This document shows positions 1-12,597 of a stretch of 64,000 nt of DNA, piece after piece. The translations under genes were made by a program, and so were the position numbers. Below the pieces are notes generated by a model. The model ran no database searches, was not told the DNA's origin, and saw nothing but the letters and a program-made list of their open reading frames with translations. Each line of letters starts with the position of its first letter. Position 1 is the stretch's first letter. Source of the DNA: Phytoseiulus persimilis (Eukaryota > Arthropoda > Arachnida > Mesostigmata > Phytoseiidae); NCBI GenBank assembly GCA_037576195.1, contig CM075101.1, positions 39,060,001-39,124,000 of the forward strand, in the 5' to 3' direction.

Positions 1-1278
1 GGCTTCTGGATTTCCTGCATTGGCTCCCTTGATTTCAAGATCATCTCCAATTGCTCTCTTTGAGGCCGAAGAGGGCGAGATAAGGAAAATCGAGCAACAA
101 TTAGAACAAAGGAGATCATAAGAAAGTATACAATCGAGGATAAGGTAGACAAGGGGAGCCGGAGGGGGAGATTAGCGGAGTTGATACAACAACCGACCAC
201 GCATACGACCGGCCGCTCGAACGACGAACCAAACTTTCGAAGACTTGATTGTTTGTGTTTGCGATAGGCTCCTTGCCGCCGCCGCCGCCGCCGAATCGAA
301 CGGACGGGTCGTCGGTGAACGAAACAATAAAAAGTAGCGCGAGGTGACCGATAAGTTTCCAAACAGCGAAATTGGGTGGTATTTCAGTGAGCGCTTTCGC
401 TCGTCCCCTCTTCTACTTTTATTCAGCGAGCAAGGAAGTCTCGGAGACAACAACGTTTTCGGCGCCGCCGCCACCACCACCGCAGCAGAATCGGCCGTCG
501 TAACCGGCAGATCAACAGTCAGCTCAACAGCAAGCTGCTACCCAGAAAATTCCGCCATCACTATTCCTCTGTATTGTACGGGCATGACCGAAAGCTAGCC
601 AAACAGCCAGCCTCCCCGCGCGTAAATGTTCTAAAACGAATACATGTAGTCAAATCACTTCGGATTCAATGGCCCAGCCGGGCCTGGCAATGTCACTCAC
701 GCCAACGAATCCCCAGAGCGGGAAAACACATGGTGTAAACATGCCAGCGGACACAGGTATCGAGTAGTACGAGTTAACAACGAGCAGAGTACGTTACGAA
801 CGGGTTATGACGGATTCGGTTGAGCCGTTGAGAAACGGGAGCCAGAGGGGAACGAGGAGGAGAAGGAGGGGTTTCGGAGACGATTTTCGCTCTCGCGTTT
901 CGCGTGCTCGCTCGTGCCGTGTCCCGTGTGCAATCAAATCATCGACACTCAACGAAAAGGCGGAAAACCAAGGAGTCAGGGACAGAAGTCTCTCGATGAG
1001 CGAGCTCTGGATTCTGAACAAACCAAGGGGCGGAAAGGAGGGGGTCGTTTTTTTTCTCTGTTTGTCTTGTCAATTCATGACAATATCGTGACAACTATGT
1101 GGTGCGTCAAGTCTCTGACCTGATGTGGCCTGGCCGATGTTATTCAACTGAGCCGAGATCCTGCCCAGCTGACCAATCAATTGTAGGGTTGTGGAAGATG
1201 TTGTTAGATGTGACTGCATCTGAGTCACATTGTGAAGACCGCGGGCCTTTGGAGGCCGCGTAAGGTCATAGTGCGTAC
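1..1278 (-). other. svp: Start of a large svp intron
   Basis: Sequence following the svp donor GTACGC at 1278 and running off the window. No acceptor followed by NR2F sequence (the expected AVQRGR continuation) was seen, so the intron is at least 1.28 kb, much longer than introns elsewhere here. It contains a GCC-type trinucleotide run at about 276-293. No independent gene is supported. Confidence 0.7.
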
Positions 1279-1642
1279 CTTCTCTTCGCATGCCCATCTT
1301 GAGACACTTCTTCAGCCGGCAGTCTTGACACTGATTTCGATGATGCTGGTCGATGGGGCAGTTCCTGTTCCCTCGGCAGGTGTAGCTAAGATTCCTGCGC
1401 ACGCTACGTTTGAAGAACGATTTACACCCCTCGCACGTAAATTGCCCGTAGTGCTTTCCAGAACTCTTGTCACCACATACGACGCACTCGATGTTGTGCG
1501 CTTGCATTTGCGCCGCGGTCGGCCCGTTCTTGTCTGGCTGGGGGGTGCCGGACTGCGGGGGATGAATCCCCATCAGCTCGTGATCTCCCAGGCCCAGACC
1601 TAACGGTGGTTCCCGCCACGGTGTCATGCCAACTAATGCCAT
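1279..1642 (-). CDS. svp: COUP-TF/Seven-up nuclear receptor, first coding exon with the DNA-binding domain (partial)
   Basis: Orphan nuclear receptor of the NR2F family, a nuclear transcription factor binding AGGTCA repeats. The exon encodes 121 residues plus one base. Residues 1-50 are a short A/B region starting [12 protein letters not shown], which resembles the vertebrate COUP-TF start; this ATG (1642-1640) is therefore preferred, because the frame runs upstream without another ATG to a TGA at 1925-1927. Residues 53-118 are two C4 zinc fingers (CVVC..CEGC, then CRGNRNC..CQDC) with P-box EGCKS, ending [12 protein letters not shown]. The exon ends G|GTACGC at 1279/1278, the conserved svp phase-1 intron after MRRE. 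The ligand-binding domain lies beyond the left edge. Odd: residue 107 is Asp where the family has Tyr (CQYC). Family call is certain; the exact ortholog (svp) is very likely. Confidence 0.95.
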
Positions 1643-4350
1643 ACCAGCGGCAACCGCGCCGCTAGTTTGCTGGTAGAGCAGCACTGTTTCGAGCGGTTTC
1701 ACTTTGTTGAAAACGTGGTCTCCGCCCGCGACAGCCGATCGGAGCTCAGCAGCTACCGTGACGTCGTCGTCGTCGTCGGCGTTTGTTCCGGTGCTAGACA
1801 ACGACCCCGGCCGCGATTTGTGTCGAGTTGCTTCGCAACAGCTGTTCGCGGTTGACAACAAGTGACAGTCTCGGCGAGGCTGGCACTGATTTTGGCGCTT
1901 GGGTCCGGTTCGGTCGAGTTCAGTTCAGCTGGACCCGGACGCGGAGACGCGTTGAAGTTGGAGATTATCACAAAACGCACATCAAGTTGCAGAAGAACAC
2001 TGAACACACTTGGAGTGTCTCTATCGTTGCGTCAGAGAGGAACACCATGGAGCGATCACGGGCACAATGTCTGTTCGCGCACACTCGACGGGGGCTTCAT
2101 TTTCGGAGGTTTTGAGACTTGGCCCGTTTCCTGTCAGAACACGTTTTCGAACACGCAGCCGCTCGGACGACCTCCAGTCCGGTGGCTCTGGGTCCTCGCG
2201 GGGTGGCTGGACTACAGATGGTGATGACGGAGATGAAATCGCCGATGAGCACAGTCACAGTTGCGAAAAGTTGGACTCCGGGGCCGTTCGTCAACTTCTC
2301 GTCAGCTCGGCCGGTCCGTCGGTCGGTCCGTCGGTCGAGAGAACCAACGCTCGGTCAGAGGAAAATCTGTGGCAGTTGAACGAAGTCAGCTGATCGAGAC
2401 AGACCCTGGCCGTCGGTTGTCTATCTGTTGTTCGTGGTCGTCGTTAGTCGTCTGTGTGTAGAAAACCCGCTAGCAGCCGCTGCCGGGCGGCCGGTCGCTG
2501 GCGTACAAAGTTCAAAGTGGTATATCTAACTTTAGGCGGTCGCAGGCTGGGTCATGCCAGTGGCGGGCGGGGGCAGGCGCTGGGGTCGAATGGCGTGCGC
2601 CCATTGGTTGCCATTCCGAGTCCCTCGCCCAGTCAGCCAGCCAAAGGACCGTCCCGTCGGAAGGCACTCCGCGCGAGCTTCTCAGACAGTCGCCAGATGG
2701 CGCACAAGCGAGGATCCGTCGACCAACGACAAGAAGCTCATGTTCAACTGGCAGCCGAGAGCCCCGTATCCCAGGGGTTCAGTCGGCGTTTGGGAGTCTC
2801 GTCGGATCACCCGATCCAGGACCGCTATTCTAGAACGAACTCATTGGACGAGCTCGCCCGCACCGAGACGGTTTTTCGGTGTACGCCTCGAGAGCTCTCG
2901 AGTGGAGCGACTCGCATAACCAGCGCCGCAGCGTCTGTCAACGAGAGGTCAAACAACTAGATCTGTGTGGGCACTGCAAAGGCCTCGGAGTGTCTGTCAG
3001 TTGTCCATAATGAATTAAGTAGACGGCCTTCTCCGAGGTCCCGAACCGAACACTGCCGTCAACAGATGACCCGGGGAGGCCGCGCGCGGAACGAGTTGCA
3101 TCCGAGGCTTTCCGTCGAAGCTCGTTGAGTTTTCGATTGATGCGATAACGTAGCCATAACGATGGCACAAACGACCTGTTCCTGCCTAATTTTATTACTC
3201 CAATATTATGATGATGTTCAGACGGGTATTGACAAAACAGAAAGACGGACGGACGGACCGACAGCAGCCTCGAGTCTGATGACTGGACGAATGTGAGGGG
3301 CGGACGATCATGGTCGGAATAGCGTCGTACCATAACGGTAAGGTTAACGGAAAGCAGAGCAGATGGATGAATGCCGCGGCTTCGATGATCCGAGGGCCGG
3401 TAACGGTCACGTCCGGGCCAGAAAACTTCGAACGGCTTTCGACACACGAACCAATTGGATGCTTTCGGGGTGGTGGCCGACGGGGTCATATGACAATGGG
3501 AAGGACAAGGAGTGAATCCTTTGCGAGTTGGCAACATAGACTCTGATTGAGCTCTTGCTGAGAGGCGTCTTTGATCTGACCCGGATCAGACTGATTGGAT
3601 TGACTTCTTCCTCTTAACAATCTCGAGGTTCGTCGGCACGCTCTGCATCCGACGACTTCACCCTCGAATCGCCGTTGACGAGATCGAAGCTTGAGTGTCT
3701 CGCAACTTTGATGCCGGCTCGCTCACAATCTCGGTGATTACATCAGCGCGGGTGCTGGATGTGCAGCTCACGTCGCTGAGAAACATCGAGGTCGCTCTAC
3801 AGAACGGACGCGAACCCTTTGGTGACACACGCACCCTTTGTGTGTACGCGGGAGTTGCGATGCCTTGGTGGCCCGCTGCTCGCTTGGTGTTTGACTGGAG
3901 ACTCAGTGAAGCGACAAAGTGCTCCTTATACGACAACCGCCAGCACCACCACAGTTCTTAGGAATCACTCAGAGTTGATTTCTGAGCCGCAAGCGATGAT
4001 CAAATAATCAGCATAAATGAACAGCTTACAGAGCAGTCCCGGCTACAGGGGTCAGTCGACTCGTCGCTTCCCTTTCGGCTCCCGTGAGCTTCTCTGCAGA
4101 TTAACGAGGAGAGCACGCCGAGGAAACTTTGCGTCCTGTCCTCCTGAACTCCGTCTGAACCCGCTGAGTCTGGGGAGTGAAGCTCGCTTCTTTCGACGCA
4201 TCAACAACAGCAGCAATCATGGTGATAACTACTCTATATTTTAGTTATGCTACACGGACGATATCTTTGATCAGAAAGTTTCCCCCGTTTTCCCGTGGTC
4301 TCCTGCCTGCGAGCATTTTTGTGGATTGTTTTTGTGTATGAGTGCAAGCG

Positions 4351-4384
<34 letters not shown>

Positions 4385-5490
4385 CATAGTGCTTTTACGA
4401 CAACGACGATGAAGTCGACGAATGAGGCAGAACCTTTGACCCCCTCTGTTCACCGGTTCTGAGATCCGTTTCTTGCTCCAGACAGCGTCACCAAACTACT
4501 GCTGCTGCCGCTGTCGCTGCCGCCACCGCCGCAAAGATAGCGACTAGGCCGTAATCAATGTCTGTGTTGATTTTTTTTCAACATCTTTTTGCACAGTCAA
4601 CTAGTTTTTCGCTGTGACAAAGCTCTCATCAAGTACACGGTATCGCATGTTTTTGGGAAAATACTCGGCATACCAAATATAAGCCGTACGTCTTGTCGAA
4701 ACTCGCTTGAATGATGGACCTCGCGCGCGGAGATGGCGGGAGGGCGGCCGTCCGGACCGACGGACTGTGATGCTGGGCGGTAATTGCTCGAAGACTCAAT
4801 TTCTCAGCGAGTTTCCACAGCCAGATTTTGAAACAGAGCGTACCAGCTGACTCTTAGTAGGCAGAGACGTGAAGAACGGTGTGGAAAGTGTAAAATGCTG
4901 GATCGGGTGACGAATTATGCACTGTAAGCTGCAACGTTCTGCGCTTGTTTCCGCAATCGACCACGCGGCTCAACTAATGACTCAAGAGTCCTGCTAGCTG
5001 CCTTCAACCAAGCCCAGTATTTTACACGTGAACTTCATTCCACCGTGGGGGTGCAGGACCTTCGCGCTGGGAGCTCACTTGACGACTGGCCACGATCTGA
5101 GCGATCTAACTTATACTATTAACGAGAGTTACGTTTCTCGCTTCGCTTTTTATTGTGGTAATTTGTTCGCTTAGGAACAACATAACCCCGGCGGAAATTG
5201 CTGCGTGAGGCAAAATTTGAGTGAAATATCTGACCTAATAGCGGCTAAGTACTCGGATCGAATCTCTCTGTGAGCGCCTGACGCCGAGCCTGAACCGGTG
5301 TCACATAACCCTTGGCAGACTCAACAATTTTCCGATGACTTATGTGGTACTTCGCGCTTTCGAAACGTAGGGTAGAAGACTTCCGATGTTGCCACGAGGG
5401 CGATCCCACGCAGAGCACAGAGCCACGGCTATACCACTACGTGGTTTCGTCGGAAGAATATCGGGAAGGACACCTCGCTGGCCATGGTCT
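1643..5490. other. svp 5' untranslated and upstream region
   Basis: No convincing gene. Open frames here are arginine-rich and lack good splice context. The minus-strand frame stays open from the svp ATG up to the TGA at 1925-1927, consistent with 5' UTR. A (TG)15 microsatellite occupies 4353-4382. Probably promoter and regulatory DNA for svp, by position only. Confidence 0.5.
4353..4382. repeat. (TG)15 microsatellite
   Basis: Fifteen uninterrupted TG units, seen directly. Confidence 0.98.
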
Positions 5491-5736
5491 ATGTCCTTCG
5501 GAAAAATGCTCGCCAAGTTTTCCCTGATTGAGCTCGCATTCCCATTTATGGCGATATGGATCGCGAACGCGAACTTTTTTTTTATCGCCTCCGAAGGGTT
5601 TCCGCTCTATCTGGTCAACGGGGATCCGTTCAGGTAATCCTGCGTCATCAAAACAGCGATATTCCCGTCTCCGATACACACCTCCGGGGTTTAGGAAATT
5701 CCCTCTCGGACGCCAACGATCACGAGTCCAATGACT
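5491..5736 (+). CDS. Possible small hydrophobic/secreted protein, two short exons
   Basis: Function not recognised. ATG at 5491 opens a frame whose first about 35 residues are hydrophobic (FSLIELAFPFMAIWIANANF), like a signal peptide or signal anchor. A candidate donor AG|GTAATC follows the NGDPF segment near 5634, and an acceptor TTTAG lies about 60 nt further, after which the frame runs 13 codons (KFPLGRQRSRVQ) to TGA. Without splicing the frame stops immediately after the donor. Intron size fits the rest of the window. No homolog is known to me and chance is quite possible. Confidence 0.25.
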
Positions 5737-5739
5737 TTC

Positions 5740-8464
5740 GGGAGATTCAGCACCCTGCCGCCGCCGCCTGCCCCGGAGCAGTGGTGAATGGGAGAGTGAG
5801 GAAGTTTGAGGAATGAAGCAAGGAAGCATGGGACGTCAAGAGCCGTTAGAAGGAGAATCGTCACAGCATCGTTTGCCGTACGTAACACATGCTGGAGAAA
5901 AGAGCTGCATGATAGTCAATAGACGGACGGTTTTCTGGACAGCGATGAGCTGCTCTACTGTCGACGGTGCTGCAAATACAGATTAATAGATGGTTCCGCT
6001 TCGGTGTCAGAGGTGAAAAGCCTCGCTAAGAAGCTACGGACAAGATTTGCATCAGGCATTGCAGTGATCCCCCGAATGACAAATCCAGGTGTGGCCCGAG
6101 CTTAGCTGAAGCCGCTGTTGCCTTCGCCGCCAGCGCCGTGTAGCCGCTCCGAGTGATTTTTTAATTGCAAGTTTTAATCCGTCGTCGAGTCCTGTATGCG
6201 CAGCAGATAATGAGCGTGAGCGATGGATGTGGCGGTTTGCCGCCGTTTGCGAGAACCCACTCAACAACGGTTCACAGGGAGAAGAGGAATCGTTCTCTGC
6301 CGTGACTCGCTACAAGATTGTGGGACGCGGAAGAACTTGTGCTATTCTCGGGTGCTCAACGGATTCCTCGGAACCCGTCAAGGAGCAAACAAGAACAACG
6401 CCGACGAGAACTCGGTCGATCTATTCGAACTTGCCCTCAGCACCGTCGAAGTTGTTCTCCTATCGGCTCAGGTTTCCTCCAGCCGGTTTCCGTCGGCCTG
6501 ACGCGAACGAAATGAAACACTCCAAACGAAAAGTCAAACGGATGCCGATGATGTTCGATGCTGGTGAGCGGAATCGACGCCCGATTTGGAACGCTGAGAA
6601 CCGATCCGGATTTATTCATGAGAAATGGTGCTCATGAGTTCCTCATTCGCGATACTGCGCATCATACGTTGATAGCGCTGATAGATGTTGGGAGAGTTAC
6701 GTCGATCCTCGGAATAAACAGTCAATCGGTCGCGCGGACTCGATTCTTCTCCCCACGTGCCGCAGAAGCACATTGTGAGCGAGCCACTCAGACAACCACT
6801 AAGCCCAGTCAGTTCCTGCGGAACTCTGTCAGTCCTCCCATCCGAGCGAGCGAGCGACCGATACACAGACGGACAGACAAACAGACAGTTCGTCAGTCGA
6901 GCAAGCAGCCATCCAGATGGATCGTCCAAAAGACGATATCGAATTTAAATCACCGATTCTGTAGAGTGCCGTGTCAGAAGACGGAGGAAAGGGAGGGCGG
7001 CGGGTAACTCAATTCCTTTTATTTAGAATGGCTCCTCGCTGACTTTCAGATCGGCGACTTCGTGTCTCTTTGTGAATTCGAACAATCTCCCCGGGCTTCG
7101 TCGATATCGAGTCGAAACATAAGCCGACTCCGTCATCTGAAATTTTCCACATTTTCCAATTCCATTACCTCAATAGAACGATTCGCTCGCTCGCTCGTTC
7201 ATCCGACCGTTCCGCGCTCGCAGAGGCTATCAAAAAATAGGGTCGGATCGGAATCGGAACAGAAGGTGAAACTTATCAAACCGAAGAGCCTGAACAATCG
7301 CAGCAACCACGACCGGAAAGCAGTCATTACTCCCTCATTACTCCTGCTTCTCTATGGATCTGCAATCAGTGGAATAGGCGAGAAATTCCGTCAATGAAAC
7401 TGGAGGAAAGTTCACGCGACGAAGTCCGATGGGATGAATCAGTCCATAAGGACGGGGATACCCTTCCAAAGGCTCGAAACAGGCCATCGGAAAGCCTCCC
7501 ATCGAGTATCTTGCGATTGTGCTGCGGAACCGATATCTCATTTTGCGGCGGCGGCACATCCAACCAGGGTCGCTGGTCATAGTCTGCACTTAGCGAAATG
7601 GTCCTCCTCCATTTCGAGGATCGCGGCTAGCTTTGCGGGCGCGCGAGCGAGCCTTAATTCTCGGACGCAGGGAGTCGAGGACGAGCACTTTCGTACTGTT
7701 CTTCCTCATAAGAATAAATGCTCTGAGCCCCCGCACTGTGCTAAAAATTCACAACGCTCTGTGTGTCCGTGCGCCCGCCGCTTATTATGACCGTCTGCTT
7801 GCTCACACTCTGTCGCCCTCAAACCGTTCCCAACCGTTCCGGAGTCCTTTCAGGCCCGAGACGTTTGAACCCAGCTCCCGTTCGACGACCGTTCCGTTCC
7901 ATCGCCTCGGTGGTGGTCTTCGACGCCGTCACGGACATTGCGTGCAGCGTTTCGTCCGTGATCCAGACAAACAAACTTGATACCTCCGTTTGTACATATC
8001 ACTGACACACATTGATAAAGTGGTAACAATGTAATCTCTTTAATCGTTCGCAGATTTATCGCCTCGCTGGAACTGTCCAGAAGAAGTCAGGAAGACTTCT
8101 TCTCCTAAGAAGAACGCGCGGCTGTCCGCTCGGACCCGTGGGCCCACAGATCCGTTGATTCCTGTCCGGCGATAGGTCTGTGAAATGTTTGTCCGCGCAA
8201 GTCAGTGAGAGCGGTACTGCTGCTGCTCAATTATTACTGACTGAAGCAGGTATTTGCGTCGTCAAGTCCGGCGAGTTTAGCGGCAGTGCGGCGCGGCGGC
8301 CCGAAGAGCTGCGATTCGGCGGGCGCAGTTTTGTGTAGTCAGATAAGCGATAGAGAGCGAATAGATTACGCGAAGGCTGCGTCTCATAACTCAGTAAATC
8401 TGGAAGAAGAAGAAGTGGACGAATAATCTGACCCCAAGAAACGAGAGGTCAATGGCGGGCTGGG
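5740..8464. other. No supported gene
   Basis: Open frames in this stretch (for example 6227-6637, 6558-7007, 7434-7790) are rich in Arg, Ser and Pro, often lack an ATG, and overlap each other in several frames. I see no domain and no convincing exon chain. Could hold untranslated or regulatory sequence between svp and the next gene. Confidence 0.4.
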
Positions 8465-9048
8465 ATGCCCGTCGATGGTCGACGCAGCGGTCGGAACACC
8501 GCGCGCGGTTTCTCCTACCTCTGGCGAGAACCTACCGCTGGCGGATATCGTAGCTCCTCTGCCACCACCGCGTCCAGAATCGAAGAGGTGCTTATCGAGA
8601 ATCTAACGCGCAACATCTTGAAGCGGCGGGAAGAGGAAATCAAGAAGAAGACGAAGGAGATTCACGCCAAACGCTTGGTCAGAAGTTATCAAAATAGTTT
8701 TTCTTTTCTTTTGTTGCTCTTCAGCTCTAGCTCTGGGTGCCGCGGCTCCTGAATCGTCAATGCCGGACACTTGAATTGTTCAATGGCGCTTCTACGGCTC
8801 GAAATTCTCGTCCCTCACTCTCTTTTCCTCTCTATTCTCATGTTCTTCTCATCTGCGTATTGTCTTCGTCTTTTCCGATGAGCTTCGCCCGCAGAGAGGG
8901 CATGACACGGAAAGAACCCGCTCGTGAAGAGGTTTCGCCTTCGGCTGTAGCTCCCGCTGGTCTCGACCACAAGAGATTCGATCGTTCTCGAATGGAAGCG
9001 TCAGAGGTGCTGAGATTGTCCGGAGGATCATTGATTCGGTTTGGTTAA
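8465..9048 (+). CDS. Hypothetical protein with a Lys/Glu-rich helical segment, two exons
   Basis: Not recognised. Exon 1 (8465-8677, ATG at 8465) ends in a charged, probably coiled-coil stretch (RIEEVLIENLTRNILKRREE.. followed by a Lys run). Exon 2 would be 8731-9048. The 53-nt intron has a GT donor (GTCAGA, weak) and a very strong polypyrimidine tract before CTCTAG; an alternative AG at 8723-8724 would put a stop in frame. Phase 0 on both sides leaves 176 residues open. The second half contains a pyrimidine-rich part (about 8815-8880) that could itself be intronic. A different frame, starting ATG GTC GAC at about 8474, also looks protein-like, so the frame is not certain. Confidence 0.35.
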
Positions 9049-9606
9049 AGTTGCACGGTGCACGTCGAGACTTAGCAAATCTACGCTAACAGCATTCAAT
9101 CATCAGCCTGCGGAGTTACATCGGGTTGCGGTTGCCGACTGACTGAATGACAGACTGGTGGGGGCCGGGTGGTTGGTTAGTTCCCGAGTCGGATCCGTGC
9201 GTGGCCATATGTGTGATGTAAGCGGGGCAATATCTCAGGTCGCCGCCTGCCTTCACACATACATCTACACGCAGACGCCAATGAATCAAATCGCTGGCAA
9301 GCCAGCTTGTCTGGTTACCTGCAGCCCACCCGGCTGGCAGCCTGCGCATTCGACTGCCCACCCACCCACCCGCCTGACTGACTGACTGGTTGCCCGGTCG
9401 CCCCCTCCCTCCCCCATGCTTTCCGCCCGCCCGCCTGCCTGGCTGCCTTCATCGGCCTATGAAAAATTACACACCTCAGGTCGAGGTATACATTAATAAT
9501 AAAAGCACGCTTTCACTTCGCGGCCGTTACTATTCTTCTTTATCGGATTTACGCTGGAGAGCACTTCGCCTTAATTGCACTGCAACACCTTGCGATTATC
9601 TCTGCT

Positions 9607-9831
9607 ATGGTTTGCCGGTCGGTGGCTCTTCCGCCTAATTCCTCCTCGATCTTGCATCCCATCCAGCTTTCTTTCTCGGTGGATAACGTGACGGTTGTTG
9701 CTTGTTTGACCCGCGGCGAGTCGAGCTCCGACAGTATGTCCCGGGGACTGCCCCTTGAGCATGACCGCCCAGGCGCTAATGAAGCCAAGTTTCGGGGCGA
9801 GAAGGCTTTTTTCAGGCTTGGAGCTGAACAG
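9607..9831 (+). CDS. Hypothetical protein, first coding exon
   Basis: ATG at 9607 opens 75 codons with typical codon use, ending exactly at a consensus donor CAG|GTAAGC (9831/9832), phase 0. Read through, the frame stops after 17 more codons. The best continuation seen is the open frame ending at 10438, which could join in phase 0, but a competing frame starting with a true ATG at 10162 is equally protein-like, so the downstream exon is not called. No domain recognised. Confidence 0.4.
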
Positions 9832-10855
9832 GTAAGCAGCTTGCAGGTTGACTGGCTGCGAAGTGGGCTTACCGCGAAGTGTTAGGCGTATAAAGGTGTG
9901 AACTGCGTGCGGGACCTCGTTAAATTTAGTTAGGGTTAGAGAGGAGCGCCTCGCCCGAGTACAAGGGTAATTAGAGCGCATATGAGAGGCTACATGGAGT
10001 GTGCGCTCGGAGATAAATTTGCTTAAGACACGCTCGCACACTCGCTCAGGGCCCGTCTTGTGGCATGTTCACGCAGTGGGTAATCGACACTTCACCATAA
10101 CTCGTGTTCTCGGTGGTTCTGTCCGACTGATGATGGAGAGAAGGAATACAGGAATCCGCAAATGTTTCAGGGGAAAAACCACTTCGCGCAAAGACCTCTG
10201 CTCGACCGATTATCAATCAATGGAGCGTTTGGGGTCAAGTCAACGGAGTTCCCTGGGTCGGTTCCCGCAGAATCCCTATTTGGGCCTTGTGGTCGCAGTT
10301 CCCTCCACGCGGACCCTGCTTACTCAGAACAACGCCGGTGGCGTGGCCGTTGCAGGAGTATCTAATCTAAGTCACTTTATTCACGGCGGTACGCGACCAC
10401 AGCTCCGCACACTGCCTGGAAATGAATCACCGAAGTGAAAGCCGTATTTAGTTTGGGAAAAGACGACGTTGCGAGCACAGCCGCAGCGTTGTCGTTGCAC
10501 TAGATCATGATAGGCGGGAAAATTTTAGAGAAGTGAAATTGTCACAGTGGGAATGAAAACGAGCGGGATGACAAGAGCTGAGCTGCTGAGAAGGCAAGCC
10601 AGTCGGTCAGGCAGTCGAACGACCAACCACTGATGAGCGGCTGGCTGGGGAACCGTCGTCGCTTTAGAGGGATTAATCTTAGCTGATTTGAGACAAACAC
10701 TTGCTGGCTTGTTGGCGGATGCTATTCTTCGCAACTAGTCTCCCATTGTTACGATGGAACCGCGGAAACTGATTCACGGACTTGAAAAACTCTCGGGTTT
10801 TCTCCCCTACGGCACTGGGAATAACCTGTGACAAACGGGCGCTCTGGACAGAAGG

Positions 10856-11363
10856 AGCGTGAAGATTTCGGGGCGAGAATTTCGGCTGAAACAAGAAGCA
10901 GGGCTGCTGCTCATTCTTCGTGGGTCGGAGATGAAATTTCCGCATGCCCGGCATCGGTGATCAATTTCGACGATCTCGAGACGGATGTGCTCTCCGTCAT
11001 CGACGACTTCGGCGGACAGTTACTCCTTATTGTTCGTAAACGGAATTTCATTCATCACGATGAGCGAAACTGGAAAATCCCCACTCCGATCCTCGCCCGT
11101 TCTCCTACCCGCTCAGTCCTAAATGGTGGATCGTGGAGAGAGAGAACGAGAGAGAGAGTGAGAGAAGGTAAAGGAGTTTTTTATTTGTGTATCGACAAGA
11201 GAGGGAAGAGGGTCAGGCAGGAATTTTCGTGAAACCATTTGGTCAACAATAACCGCCGTTGTGGCGATTAACCCCTACTTCGACAACAACAACAGCGACC
11301 ACGACGTCAACAGCCGCGCAACGGAAACCGCGACGGCGGTCACGACGAGCAGATGTTCCTCAG
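10856..11363 (+). CDS. Hypothetical protein, two linked internal exons
   Basis: Not recognised. Exon A (about 10856-11167) follows the AG of GGACAG and carries an acidic stretch with INFDDLETDVLSVIDDFGG, ending G|GTAAAG. A 49-nt intron (11168-11216) ends GGGTCAG. Exon B (11217-11363) continues in matching phase 1 with RETIWSTITAVVAINPYF and an Asn/Asp-rich run, ending G|GTGAAA. Both exons use C- and G-ending codons as in COMMD3. The first and last exons were not found: the next clear coding frame (11380-11793) does not join in phase. Could be the middle of a larger gene including that frame. Confidence 0.4.
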
Positions 11364-11379
11364 GTGAAACAATGCGTTA

Positions 11380-11793
11380 ATGCACGGGTTTGCAAACTGG
11401 GTGTCGCGATACCGAAAGTGTCGCCAGGACGAGTACACTCAGGTCCTCACATATACAAGGGTTGAAGACGGGGAAACATTCGGGGATAGTAGGGGAACCT
11501 CGGGGAAAGGTGAGTTTGGGGAGGATAGGTGGATAAATGCATCACCGGACTCCCTCACCAGATCATCTCTTGCGGATCATTTCAACTTTCGGGAGATCGC
11601 TCGAAGTTGTCTCGTTGACATCGCGCTCATTCGTGAGAAAATGTCGGAATTCAACGTTTCTTGTCCCATGCTCGGTCTGTACAATTCACTGCACAGGAGA
11701 TCTGGCTTCCCGTTCCCAGCAAAGCTGTATCAATTTTCTGTGAGAGGATTCGACGACGACGGCGAAAACGAGCATTCCGTTCAGCGGCACAAG
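11380..11793 (+). CDS. Hypothetical protein exon
   Basis: A single open frame from ATG at 11380, 138 codons, ending CAC AAG|GTATGA at 11793, a plausible phase-0 donor; two codons later the frame stops. The later part (REIARSCLVDIALIREKMSE.., then a DDDGEN acidic patch) has strong coding-type codon use. A good internal donor (AAAG|GTGAGT, about 11511) and acceptor (CACCAG) 61 nt later would switch to another open frame, but the unspliced frame looks more protein-like. No family recognised. Confidence 0.4.
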
Positions 11794-12408
11794 GTATGAA
11801 GGGTTGTACATAACGCAGCGACGTCGGACGAAGTCATTCACAAATGGACGACGGCCAGCTCGTCCGGGTCACGGGGTGAGCTCTGTGGGTCAAACTTTTT
11901 CCGACTGAACCAGCAATTACGCTTCTCGCACAAAACCAAGCGTGTGTTTGAGCACAGCGTCGAATCCCGCTACTCGACTGAGCGCCTGCAGTACGGGACG
12001 TCCTGCGGGGGAGTCATCCCTGAATGAAGCTACGAAATGATTAAAAATGACTTAGCTAATGTTATCCAAGCGCCCACCAGAGAAATAGCAGCTCCGCTTA
12101 CTAGTTGTAAGCACACGTACACAGTCACCCGGGTCAAATACAAGTGTGCTAGAGCACTTTTCCTCCTCTTCGGACTGACAGGCCGAGAGCTATCGACAGA
12201 TAAGTCAGCGTTATAAATTTCTCCGTTTTCCGCTGGTCATTTTTCTCCCCGATCACGCTGTCCAAAGAGGGAAGTCCATGACCCCTATGGGGGGACCATT
12301 CCCAGCTTTCTGACGCAAGACAGCCGATCGAATATTGTAATTCAATACTGTCTCTTGGACTCGTTCTCAACCTGACTCGTTTGAGCCGCCTCAAGCGCCA
12401 GTTTCGTT

Positions 12409-12426
12409 GGGGGGGGGGGGGGGGGG
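12409..12426 (+). repeat. Poly-G tract, 18 G
   Basis: Uninterrupted run of G seen directly, about 170 nt upstream of the longest open frame in the window. Confidence 0.98.
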
Positions 12427-12597
12427 AATTCTGGTCGATTCAACCAGAAAGTGAAGGATTGGTTTTCGGGTTTGACGGGTGGAGCGGTCTCTGAGAAAAA
12501 AAATCATAAAAAATACATCGATACAGCCGCAAAAATATTCACCCTGGACTCCGCGACGATTCATTTTCGGCTCCAGGCATTCCTGCCGCTCGGGTCG

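Noticed and set aside
8458-8555. Two alternative N-terminal frames over the 8.46 kb gene start
   Set aside because: Only one frame continues into the charged helical segment without an intron; the others were not annotated separately.
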